From Lytechinus pictus (taxonomy: Eukaryota; Echinodermata; Echinoidea; Temnopleuroida; Toxopneustidae): DNA of 64,000 bases. The position numbers were made by a program, and so were the translations under genes. The stretch is taken from NCBI RefSeq assembly GCF_037042905.1, contig NC_087249.1, forward strand, positions 57,318,401 to 57,382,400. Direction: 5' to 3'. The notes beneath the pieces were generated by a model. That model did no database searches. It was not told the DNA's origin and saw nothing but the letters and a program-made list of their open reading frames with translations. Position 1 is the stretch's first letter; each line of letters opens with the position of its first letter. Below are positions 37,566-48,540 of the stretch, one piece after another.

Positions 37566-38460
37566 GTGCCCCCCCCCCCCATCATTTCAATGTATTGGAG
37601 AGAGAGTATGAACGGGACATGGCTGTCTGCAGAAAAAAAAATACGGGGGGGGGGGGCAAAACATTTTTGGGATATGTGCAAGGGAGCGAAGCGACAGCAG
37701 AAAATTATTTTGCAATATATGCGAGAGAGCGAAATGACAGAGAAGAAAAATGCAAGGGACAAGAGATTTAGGGAATATGTGAGAGGGAGCGAAGTGACCA
37801 AACAGAAGAAATGTAGAGGACATAAAATTGTTGGGGTATGTGAGGGAGCAAAGCAACCGATAAAAAAAGCAGGTCAAAATATTTTTTGTGAATGATTATT
37901 TTATAGTAGTTTTCAAAGTTAGCACTGCTGCTATATTAAATTGCGTAATGCAGGCGAGACTGCCAGAGGCGTTCCACTTGTTTTTCAATGAGATCACTTC
38001 GTGGTACTATTCCAATTATAAAAAGCAAAGATTTGATTATTTTCAACCAATCAGTGCAAGAATAATGATGCCTTTGTCAATTATGACTGAAAATAGAATT
38101 TCCATTGGATTAAATATGTATACAAAATAATATTTTTGAGCAGATTTTGATATTATGGTATTGTAGATAATGCCATGGGTAACGCGCGTGCCAATTTTCG
38201 TCGCGATTGCGAGATCAACGGCCGAGATCATAAGGGGGGCTGAATCAGCCCCCCCCCCCCCCCGAAATGAGCGAAATGACAGAGAAGAAAAATGCAAGGG
38301 ACAAGAGATTTGGGGAATATGTGAGAGGGAGCGAAGTGACCAAGCAGAAGAAATGTAGAGGACATAAAATTGTTGGGGTATGTGAGGGAGCAAAGCAACC
38401 GATAAAAAAAGCAGGTCAAAATATTTTCGAATATGTGTGAGGAAGCGACTCGTTCACTCT
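37566..38460. repeat. gcgaag-type ~50-bp degenerate repeats with an insert, left
   Basis: Tandem variants of gggagcgaagtgaccaaac and aatatgtgagaggg. The segment ccgataaaaaaagcagg occurs twice (about 37857 and 38399) because a copy of the end of the gtctcgcctgca element plus its S flank (37884-38262) sits between. The mirror repeats lie at about 40700-41560. Confidence 0.65.
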
Positions 38461-38519
38461 TGAGCAGTAGGGACTTGTTTAAAAATAGCTTAAGAAATAT
38501 GCGTTTTCTAAGCATGGTA

Positions 38520-39215
38520 AACACATATTGTAGGCCTACGGTAGAATTTAGGTGCTCTAAGAGTTAGATTCTGAATGAGCTGCATTTGCTGGTAAGACAT
38601 GCGCAGAGGATCTTTGTCATTCATCCATTTTCCACACTTTTCTTTTGATTTCAGTTTCCAGGCAGAAAGGCCCACCCTCCTGTGGATGCCAATGGGGCAG
38701 GGGATTATATGCTTAAAATGCCAATTTTTCTGGTTGGAATATCAAACATTATCCTGAGCTTCGCGCTCATTTTAAAAATTATGTATAAACTATTAATGCT
38801 GATAAATACATTTAGATGTGCAGTGCTCTCTTGTAAAGCAGTTTTGTACTGAAGAGGCTACCCTGGGTAAATAAAACAGAATAAATGAATAAAGAAATAA
38901 ATAAAAATGATGTTTCTAATCTCAGACTTTCTTATGCCCCTCGAAAGCTCACCCATTTTTACAATTCTTTGTTTCTCTTTTGATATCTAAAGTTCCGGTT
39001 TTTCCCTTTCTATCGTGCACTATTCTAAGCCCCAGCCCCACTGGCTTCCACAGGAGGGGGGGGGGGGGCTTCCCCTGAAAACTGAAATCAAACAAAAGAA
39101 ATGTGAAAAATAAAAATGGATAAGAGACACAGATCCTTGCCGCATGTCTTACCAGCCAATACAGTTCATTCAGAATTTGACTCGTAAAACACCTAAATTC
39201 TACCGTAGGCCTATA
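38520..39215. repeat. Small inverted repeat near the axis
   Basis: 38525-38620 (aggcctacggtagaattta ... gcatgcgcagagg-type) returns inverted at about 39130-39215. The region 38860-39215 also appears as a direct copy at about 40745-41130 (gggtaaataaaa, cttatgcccctcgaaag, ccacaggagggg). It has no coding content. Confidence 0.6.
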
Positions 39216-40635
39216 ATAGGTTTATTGCCATTTCGTCTACTGCCATTTTGTCCACTCACCAAATGGTATGTCATTTCATCTACCATCAGTTGTTCCTTTT
39301 CCACATCTTCCAATTACCATTTTGTCCAATAGATAGTTCGTCTAATAACCAATTTGTCTACTTTCATTTGGTCTAATTGCATTTTTGGCCAATTTGTCCA
39401 ATAGCCACTTTGTCCATTTTCATTATGTCTATTACCATTTAGTCCAATAGCCAATTGGTCTAAGGGCAAATGGCCACTGACCACTTAGTCTACTTACATT
39501 TTGTCTATGTTCCATTTTGTCCAACTGCAGTTGATCCACTGTCACTTAGTCTAAACCCATTTCATCTAACAATCATTTGGTCTAATCATCAATGGGTCCA
39601 ATTGCCATCCCGGTCAATATTCGTTTCGTCTACAATCAAATAGGAATAGTCTACTACTTGCAGTCCTTCTAGTTTGGTGCCTGTGTATTGCTACCTCGAC
39701 TCCTGTTGCTCTTGTGATTTGTTATTAATTTACACCTGTCGTTTGATTAATCTTTTATTAGTGTTTTTTTAAGCTCCATTGTAATACATTTTATGTTTTT
39801 ATGTAATGTTCTCCCCATCCTTTCCCACTTTTCTCTCTTTTTAATTTTTTTTGTACCGTCCAAGGCTGTTATCGTTATTATTATAGTACATTTCTTGTTT
39901 ATTAGTACTATCATTAATTACTATTATTACAATTATTATCATTGTTATATGATGAGTGATGATTATCATTTTTAGGTGTGCATTTGTAAAAAAAAAGAAA
40001 TGAGGGTAAATTCCAAATCAAAGGACCCTATTTCAATTTTATCATTTTTAACCACTCCAATCCCCCCTTTTGTGTGCATGATGTGGTAGAGAGAGCGGGG
40101 GGGGGGGGGGGGGGGGTAGGAGGCTGCATGCTGTACCGCATCATTCCATTCCTGATAGCAGGTCTAGTTATATATTTTTTATCTTCAGGAATTTCAAGGT
40201 ATATTTAAGAAGTCATTTTGTCCCCCCCCCCCCGGATGATGCATTATATTTGTATTAGACAACATGGCTATTGGACCAATTGGCTATTAGACTAAATGAC
40301 TATTGGACGATTTGAGAATTGGACGAACTGGGCGATTTGGTTGTTAGACAAACTGATTATTGGACCTAATGGGTGGTGGACGAAATGATAGACGAAATGA
40401 CAATTATCCGGTAGATAATTTGGATATTGGACCAACTGATATTAGCCAACATGGCTTGGACTAAATGAACATTGGACGAACTGATTAATGGAGATGGCAT
40501 TAGCTTTAATAAAATTAGACTAAATGGGTGGTAAACGAAATTGCTATTGGACGAAATGGCATTTATAGACAAAATGAAGGTAGACCATGTGGTGAGTGGA
40601 CCTTATGGCAGTAGACGAATTGGCAATTTACCTTA
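39216..40635. mobile_element. Nested degenerate foldback at the axis
   Basis: 39220-39650 is a run of ~18-22-bp variants of attttgtccaatagcc, and 40250-40630 is the same run inverted (ggctattggacaaaat-like). The extreme ends also match in inverted orientation (cgtctactgcc near 39234, ggcagtagacg near 40606). The middle (39660-40240) is AT-rich with poly-G and poly-C runs near 40098 and 40224. No open frame of note is present. Confidence 0.7.
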
Positions 40636-40639
40636 AAAT

Positions 40640-41585
40640 ATGGGTTTACCATTCTTAGAAAACGCATGTTTCCTAAAACAAGTCCCTACCGCTCGGGAGT
40701 GAATGTGTCGCTCCCTCGCACATATTCCAAAATATTTTGACTGACCCTGGGTAAATAAAATAAACAATTACAAAAACAAAAATGTTGTTTTTAATCTGAG
40801 ACTTTTTAATGCCCCTCGAAAGTTCACCTGCTTTCTCACTCTCCCCCTCTCTATCTTTGTTTTTATTCATTTTCATTTTACAATTCTTTCTTTCTCTTTT
40901 GATATCTATAAAGTTCAGATTCACCCTCTCTAACTTGCACTATTCCAAGCCCCCGTCCAATTGGTATCCACAGGAATGGGGGGAGGGGGGGGGCTTACCC
41001 CCTGGAAAATAAATTCAAACAAAAGAAAAATGTGAAAATAAAAATGGATAAAGACAAATAATCCTCTGCGCATGTCTAACCAGCCAATACAGTTCATTCA
41101 TAATTTAACTCTTACAACACCTAAATTCTACCATATTATCAGTTTACCATGATTATAGAAAACGCATATTTCCTATGCCATTTTTTTAAACAAGTCCCTA
41201 TCGCTCGGGAGTGAACGTGTCGCGCACCAGCACAAATTCGAAAAATATTTTGATTGACCTGCTTTCTGGTTTTTTTTATCGGATGCTTTGCTCCCTCACA
41301 CATACCACAATTTTTGTCCCTCTTTCCTTTTACTTCTGCTTGGTCACTTTGCTCCCTCTCACATATTCTCGAAATATTTTGGCCCCTGCATTTGTTCTTC
41401 TCGTCACTTTGCTCTCTCACATATATCCCCAGAATAATTTTTCTGCTCGGTCGCTTCGCTCCCTTGAACATATCCTAAAAATGTTTTGCTCCCCCTGCAT
41501 TTTTTTCTGCAGACAGCCAATCCATTTCTCATCCAACCTTTCTCTCTCTCCAATACCTTGAAATGAGGGGGGGGGGGGTACTTTT
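40640..41585. repeat. Arm repeats flanking the axis, right
   Basis: Two direct copies of the ttagaaaacgcat and aagtccctaccgctcggg segment (40655 and 41150) separated by the 40745-41130 copy of the axis repeat. These are followed by cgcttcgctccct-type repeats, the inverse of those at 37.6-38.4 kb. No gene is seen. Confidence 0.6.
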
Positions 41586-41901
41586 GATATGAGAGTGTCT
41601 GAACAGTTGAAAATAAGTAAAATATAATTTGGCTTTTTTTTTTGTTTAGTTAATATTTTCTGAATGAGTGTATCTTACAAAAGGATTATACCCATTTCAT
41701 TACATACAACATACACATATTTTGAGAAATACCAACAGAAAAAACATGTACTATTCATTACTGTCCAAATCCTCAAAAAAAAATTATGGTAATGTTCGCT
41801 TTCTCAGGCATTCATCAAAGGCTCCCCCACACCTGTCTCTCTTTCTCTATCACCCTCAATCTCAATTCATCTTTTTGTCTCTATCCAACAGCTCATTAGT
41901 A

Positions 41902-42503
41902 AAGGTCAAGTCTACCCAAGAAAATTGTTGGTTCAGTTAAATTGAGAAAAATCAAACTAGCATAACGCTGAAAATTTCATCAAAATGGGATGTAAACTAA
42001 GAAAGTTATGGCATTTTAAATTTTCACTTATTTTTCACAAAACAAAAATATTCACAACTCAGTGACATGCAAATGAGACAGTCGATAATGTCCCTCACTC
42101 ACTGTTTATTTTGTTTTTTATTGTTTGAATTATACAATATTTCATTTTTTACAGATTTTACCATAAGGACAAACTTTACTGAACCAAAAAAGTATTGAAT
42201 AATGCTAATTCCACATGATCAGGGAGGAATAAAATTTTGTTTAACATGACAAGGAGAAAATTAGAATATACCTTATTCTATATATCAAATGAAATAGTGA
42301 GTGGATGACGTCATCAGTCTCCTCATTTGCATACTGACTGTGTACAGAATGTGCATATAACTCTTTTGTAAAATTTAGCAAAATTTTTAAATGTCATAAC
42401 TTTCTTATTTTACATCCGATTTTTTATCAAATTTTCAGTGTTATGCTTGTTGGATTTTTCTCTTTTTATTCATATCAACAATTTTTGGGGTGGACTTGTC
42501 CTT
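41902..42503. mobile_element. 602-bp TIR element, TA target duplication
   Basis: Long imperfect inverted ends: aaggtcaagtctaccc at the left and gggtggacttgtcctt at the right, continuing into agcataacgctgaaaattt / aaattttcagtgttatgct. TA lies on each side (41900-41901 and 42504-42505). The left arm has the matching site without the element near 37240. It is a non-autonomous mariner-type MITE. I recall very similar sequence from sea-urchin genomes, but cannot verify this here. Confidence 0.8.
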
Positions 42504-42694
42504 TATCTGTCCCCCTTGCTCTATCCTGTTCTATTCTTCTGTCATCTTGCCGTCATTCCTACTTTTCACAAACTTTTTTCTCTTCTGACATTCTAAGTCA
42601 GAATGAATATACTGTAAGACATCATTTTTGCAACACGTTCAAATTTAATGAATTCACTTTTGTTACATGCCCACTGATAAACTATTTCATTGAG

Positions 42695-43006
42695 CTATTT
42701 TAAATAATCAGAATGCACATTGGGGTAATTATTTGTTGTAAAGTTTTGCAAGTTATGTTTGTCCAAACTTAAGAGCAAGTAATGTACACGGCGGGACTTC
42801 TCGTGTGTGGTTTTCAGCCTCTTCTCCAAGTTCTTAATACAGTCCATTATTGCTGTTATCTTCCACTTTACCCCTCTTGGACTTTCTGATATTGAGTAGG
42901 AGTGGTCCTCGAGAAATGAAGGTGCTGAAGACTTTGCAGTATCTGGGAGGTTGTTTGCTGAATCAAAACGTCTTTCTTTCAGGGAATTCCTTGGCTTGGG
43001 TGAATT
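42695..43006 (-). pseudogene. Second THAP-gene exon, right-arm copy (open)
   Basis: Read on the minus strand it starts just after a ctcgtacag acceptor and stays open for 103 codons to a TAG at 42695-42697, in the phase set by the THAP exon at 44773-44982. It encodes a Ser/Pro/Lys-rich linker, then a likely helical, charged segment (MDCIKNLEKRLKTTHEKS) and LLLSLDKH. THAP domain, linker, then coiled coil is the order seen in THAP proteins, including P-type transposases. It lacks any catalytic region. The exon is better preserved than its left-arm partner, but the gene as a whole is incomplete. Confidence 0.65.
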
Positions 43007-43074
43007 CTGTACGAGATGAATGAATTAAAAAAAAGAAACATATAAGAAATATTGAACAAAAACAGATAGAAGAA

Positions 43075-44690
43075 TGAAAAGATAGCTTTAAATTTTTCAA
43101 TTAAATATTCGATAATACATGAAGAATAATATTTATTTAGGAATCAAACCTTTTCCAGTGACTTGCAACAAAATAAATGTTTTTTTTTTTATATTCATGA
43201 TGATATATTAACCCTATCTAGCCCCGGGGGGGGGGGGGCCTTAATAAGCCCCCCCCCCCATCCACATTTTTCACGATAAGTCCACAATGAGAAACGAGGT
43301 ACCACAATTTTTTTTCCCGTTCAATTCTCGCAGAGCTTTTAGACAAAATTCGAGACGCCCAGATACGCAACATTTTATGAGTTCATGTTGGACCGAAAAT
43401 TGCTCAAAAATATTATTTTGTATACATATTTAATCCAATGGAAATTCTATTTTCAGTCATAATTGACAAATGCATCATTATTCTTGCACTAATTGGTTGG
43501 AAATAATCAAATCTTGCTTTTTATAATTGGAATAGTGCCACGAAGTGATCCCATTGAAAAAAAACTGTAAAATACATAAGGCCCCAAAACAAAGAAATAC
43601 GTATGGAATTATAGAACCAATAAAATACATAAAAGTAGAAATTTGATTTACCATTTCTTCAGGAGCACATTTGTTTAGAAATCATAGAATTTGGGGAATT
43701 ATTTAGGGATTTATCCTTAACCCTAAATAGACTGGGCTATTTCGACGCCTAAGAAGACGGGGGGGGGGGGGGCTGATTCAGCCCCCTTATGATCTCGGCC
43801 GTTGATCTCGCAATCGCGACGAAAATTGGCACGCGCGTTACCCATGGCATTATCTACAATACCATAATATCAAAATCTGCGAAAAATCTCATTGCTCATT
43901 ATGTTAATTAATGCGTAAAATCATAAGTTTGCTCTAATTAACAAAATAATGCCCCTAAAATGCTCATTTTTGTTTCACTTACTCTTTATAGGCATCTGAT
44001 TAAATTAATTTTTAAAAAAGTTGTCAACATCACATTCATTTTTTATGTATTTTATTGTTTTCTAAATTTCTTATGTATTTCTGTGTTTTTCGACTTTTTG
44101 TTTTTTATTGTTTTTTCAATGGAAATTGTCAGAGACGTTTTTTTTTACCATAAACAAGATAAAATTAATTGATTTTGAGCAGTAAAAGGAAAAATATGAT
44201 ACATTTTATAAATTTTGGCTAAAAACACTACTTGCATTGGATTTGTACACAAATACACGTTTTTGAGCAATTTTGGTTCTGCATGCAGTTACGAAATGTT
44301 GCGTAATTTCGGAACCCTGTACCTGGGGGTCACAATTTTGGTCTCAAAAGTTGCGCAAGACTTGAAAGTAAAAAGTCAACGAGTGACGCGGTCAAAAAAA
44401 TGTCGAGCTCCATGCTTGCAGATTACATTGATGGTGACGTGTGCATCGGTTTTCGTTGCGATCGACAGTGCATGGAGATCTGAAGAGGGGGACCAAAATG
44501 GCCCCCCCCCCCCGGCTATGCAATCTAAAAGTAGCCCAGGATTATTATGTAGGGTAAACCAAATTTTTAATATATTTGTTCATTTAGTAAGAGTTTACTG
44601 TAAATACACAGTATAGGCCCAGGTCCATGGTTACCCTCCCAAATAGGATAATTTTCATCTCTATTTGGCTACTGAAAATGGAATATTTAA
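43075..44690. repeat. S module, copy 3, inside the right THAP intron
   Basis: The inverse of 33402-36683 without the two gtctcgcctgca insertions. It contains the gccaattttcgtcgcga block near 43810-43830, poly-G and poly-C runs near 43225, 43250, 43760 and 44502, and an extra AT-rich stretch at 43885-44400 not seen in the left copies. It is non-coding. Confidence 0.65.
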
Positions 44691-44772
44691 AGCAATGTTC
44701 TATCAAACCAAAGGTAGATAATACAGAGAAAATATTTCTTTAGAACACATGTATGATATAGATCTACTGTAC

Positions 44773-44982
44773 CTTCTGAAGACGAGGCAGGAAATCAAAC
44801 ATGGTTGGGACAGCATCCTGTCTAAGACGAGTCACTTGCCCAGTCCTGTCAAAGCAACCATCTTCAAAATGGTCAGAACGGAGTACAGAGCTCTTGGAGG
44901 AATTCAATGAAGCTCGCTTCATGTTGACCATCCATACTCTGTTACAGACAGTACAGGTTCAGTCCAACGGCTGAATGGGAAT
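44773..44982 (-). pseudogene. THAP-domain exon, right-arm copy
   Basis: The minus-strand counterpart of 33112-33317, with a tttgctgcag acceptor and a GTACAG donor. It reads WMVNMKRAS, SSVLRSDHFEDGCFDRTGQ and AVPTMF, closer to the THAP consensus than the left copy. A 4-base insertion (ctgt) near 44944-44947 breaks the frame upstream of the Trp. The zinc-ligand cysteine is Arg here too (R-S-D-H), so that change predates or was homogenised between the arms. Confidence 0.75.
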
Positions 44983-45072
44983 CTGCAGCAAATGTAAACA
45001 CATGTCATAAAATCAATTACACATAATTAAGAAAATTTGACTTGTCCAAAGGACACAGATGCCCCCGCTTAA

Positions 45073-45674
45073 AGGGGAATCCAATTAACCCAAATAAAAA
45101 ATTGTTTTTATAAGGAAAAGAAAAATCAGACAAGTAGATATGTGAAAGTTTGAACAATATTGGACAAACAACAAGAAAGTTATGAATTTTTAAAAGTTGT
45201 AAATATTGGTAATCACTGTACCCATGGAGACTTCAAATTGGCTGCATATGGGATGTCATAGTGATGTAAGGCAAGGACTACTCTTCCATGTACTCCAATT
45301 CATATTATGGCGAAAATGTGATTTTTTTCCCAAAAGTTTTATTTCAAATTAATATTTTTCTTTCATGAGGACATAAAACAATATACTACCTGGGTTATAT
45401 TTAGATTACTGCCCCAGGGGCCTGGGTACTTAGGAGAAAACCACTAATCCCTGATAATAAAGTACATGGCCTATGGGAAAGTTGTCCTTGCCCCTTGTCA
45501 TAATTTACTTATCCAGTTGCCAATTTGAAATCTACATAGTATTAGTGATCTCAATTTTAAAGCAGCTATAACTTTCTTATTGCTTGTCTGATTTCTTTCA
45601 AACTTTCACCATTCTGTTTAATTTATTTTTCTCCTTCCCAACACAACATTTAATGGCCAAGGCTGGATTCCCCT
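45073..45674. mobile_element. 602-bp TIR element, TTAA target duplication
   Basis: The ends are AGGGGAATCC and its inverse GGATTCCCCT, flanked on both sides by TTAA (45069-45072 and 45075-45078 after the end at 45674, i.e. 45675-45678). The left arm holds one uninterrupted TTAA at 33022-33025 in the same context (gatcgcgttaagcagg). TTAA duplication is typical of piggyBac-type elements. It is non-autonomous, with no coding sequence. Confidence 0.8.
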
Positions 45675-45678
45675 TTAA

Positions 45679-46140
45679 CGCGATCAGAAATCCATTCAAT
45701 ATGATTGAACTTAATATCATGCAGAAACCAATATGCATATATATAATTAATTAACAAATTTAGACCTTTGAACCGACTTGCATATATAATGAGATGTGAC
45801 CTTTGACCTGCGTACACCGAATTCAAACTTAGCCTGTATTTTGTGGTCATCTACCTACACACCAAAATTTTTTAAAATCCATTAAATATTTTTCGAGTTA
45901 TTGCGCAGAAACCAAGTGGGGGGACGGACAGGGGCAACGCTTACTGCCCCTTCCGGGCTTCCTCTGCTGGGGCATAAAAACTCTAGGCCTACTCAGCAGG
46001 GGCCCATTTCTCATTACCTGGACAAGTTAGTCATATATCTTTATCTATTAAACACAGAGTTAGTTCCAATCTTACCCAAAAGGATTAACTAGAATCCATT
46101 GATATCGTCATATTGATACTATTGGTGGAACAAAAATAAC
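45679..46140. other. Arm segment mirroring 32560-33021
   Basis: Contains the inverse of the cccccacagacgaagccc block (cttcctctgctggggcat here is diverged) and ggtcaaaggtcac-type sequence. No gene is recognised. Confidence 0.45.
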
Positions 46141-48110
46141 ATAATTTTCAAAAAGTAAAATTATGATAAAACTTACAATTATTGTGATGAATTTGGAAAT
46201 ACATCCTATCAAAATAATAGCAGAGGCGAAATATGCATAAAACATACTCAAACATGCAGACATGGGCATTAAATTGCTGAGGAAATGAAATTATCAGTAA
46301 TTCATTTCATGACAAAAAAAAATCACATGTATGTGGACATTGAGATGGGTATCCCCAGATATAAAATTTAAATAGTTTAAGTAAACCATACAGGCTTTCT
46401 TCCTAAAATGATGATAATTATACAGGTTTTTAGGATTCCAAACACCATCAAAATATTATCATCATGAATAAACTCTTTAGATACCGAAACACACGATTTT
46501 ATAAATTCTATGCGTATATTAGAGAGAGAATTTATCAAAATCTTGATAAGGGTCTGAAAGCGACGAGTACGAGTCCAATTATGGATGGCCTGAAGTGGTA
46601 GAATCTTTGTCAATTCAATTATTTTACTACTTTAAAATGAATGGTTTTGTGATGTTTTACCAACACTTGTTATAATTCTGTGCATTACAATTACTATTGA
46701 ATGATTTATCCCACTTGTGTACAATATAATTCATTTTCTATGAATTATTATGTAATATTATAATTTTCGAATTTCGAGGCTCATTTGCATGTATTATGGT
46801 GTCATCTATCTAAACACCCAATTTTTAAAAAATCTGTTGAAATTTTATAAGTTATTATGAGGATACCAACTCGCATATTTAATGACCCTGTGTAGTGGTC
46901 CACCTGCATTCCCCCAACCAGTTATCGGGAGGAGAGACCTGCGGGTCACAGTTCTGTGTGCGCGCCCTTGTAGGCGACCCAGATTGGCTGGCTCCTCCAA
47001 TATGCCTTTGAATGTCTTTGACAGATACATGGTGCTATAAAAATGCAGTGGCGTAACAGGCGGGGGGGCAGGGGGGGCAAGTTACCCCCCCCCCTGTCGG
47101 ATTTCACCGGGAAAATTAAAAAACAACGGGAAAAAGAAAAAAAGGAGGGAGAAAGAAAGGGAAAGGGGAAGGAAAGGGGAAAGAAAAGGAGGAAAGGGAA
47201 ATGGAAAGAGAAAAGGAAAAAGACAACGAAGAAAAAACTGTTTTTAGTAAAAAAAGGGAGGAAAGCGGGAAAATGTACGATAGAATTAACATTTGAAAAA
47301 GAACAAATCATTGAGAAAAGGGCCTATGTAATGCAATAGCACGGTGGGAAATAATTTAAAAGATGACAAAATGGCAAACAATAGCGGGAAATGAAGGTAG
47401 AATGTAATTAGTCAAGAGCTAAATTAGAAAACAAAGAAAAGGAACAAGAAAAAAAATAACACGACCGGGCTGCTGATGATTGAAATTAAAGAGCGGGAAG
47501 AAAGATGGACTGCATACAACATTGTGCTATAAGTTTTCTAAATTTTATGCAAATAAGCTACCGGGGCTTTGCCCCAGACCCCACAAAGTAGGGGCTCTTC
47601 ATTTATAATCTTCAAATGGCTCTATAACGCCCCCGTTCAATCACGTTCAATCACTGCCATACAGGCGGGGGGGGGGGGGGTCGTGGTTCCACACCCAAGA
47701 GGATATAAAAGAAATTTTATAGGAGACAACGTACATGACGTATAATGAAATGAATAAAAACAAGGAAATGTGTTATTTGCTGATAATAATGGAAAAATCT
47801 ATCACATAATTAGATTTTAATTTCAATAGGCAATTTTTTCCAGCTCGCTTTGCACACTGGCGACTTTTTACAAATTTTTCCCACATTTCTATGTTTTGCC
47901 CCCTCAAAATATTTGGTTCATTACGCAACTGGGTTGAATAAATGTGTTGTGTAAAAGCTATATTATGCCCGCGATTTGATTAAAATTGGGGAAATCTGCA
48001 AGGTTTAAATGGCTTTGATATCAAGAAGTTCCTGGGGCTCTGCCCTGGACCCCAAACGCACAGCACTGCGTATGGAAGGGTTGGGCCATGGCCCCAAAAA
48101 GTTCTACAGC
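46141..48110. other. Right-arm-specific stretch with purine tract
   Basis: No counterpart was found in the left arm, apart from a stretch near 46790-46880 resembling the 0.7-kb repeats. 47044-47100 has cagtggcgtaacaggcgg with G and C runs. 47100-47290 is almost pure purine on the plus strand. Cggggctttgccccagacc (near 47563) and ggctctgccctggaccc (near 48034) are GC-rich hairpins of a kind common in dispersed repeats. No gene is recognised. Confidence 0.5.
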
Positions 48111-48540
48111 CAAGAACAAAAAAAGGAGGAATTACCTCCTTTTTTGTTGGAAAAGTATTGTAGGATATGATTTTAATTACTGAATATGTTAAAAAATAGC
48201 TCAAAGTTAGATTCTCATGAAAAGTTGATTTTTTTTTCTCGCTTGCTTCGCTCGCTCAGGACTTATATATATAAAGCAGCCTTTTGGCACATGTTCTATA
48301 CTGCGCTCCTCGTTGTTTTTTTGTTTTGTTTTTTACTCTTCACGCTACTGCCGCAAAGAATCCTCTTCACAGTGGCGTACAGACCACCGTGACAAAAAAG
48401 GAATCTAAAGAGAGAAGAATTAAATAAATTTATTATCTGGATATCATGTCAAAATCTATCACAAAATTGGATTTTTGTATTAAAAAGGTATAAAAAAAAT
48501 TGCTCGCTCGCTTCGCTCGCTCACAACTTTTTTTAAAGGT
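48111..48540. other. Arm segment with ctcgcttcgctcgctc motifs, right
   Basis: The inverse of 31006-31435, motif by motif (near 48238-48257 and 48502-48522). No gene is seen. Confidence 0.5.

Noticed and set aside
37541..37895. Short frames with gagcgaag-derived peptides as genes
   Set aside because: They arise from a ~50-bp degenerate tandem repeat and contain stops or shifts in neighbouring copies.
47043..47339. Lys/Glu-rich 98-codon frame
   Set aside because: It is a translation of the purine tract, not a protein signal.
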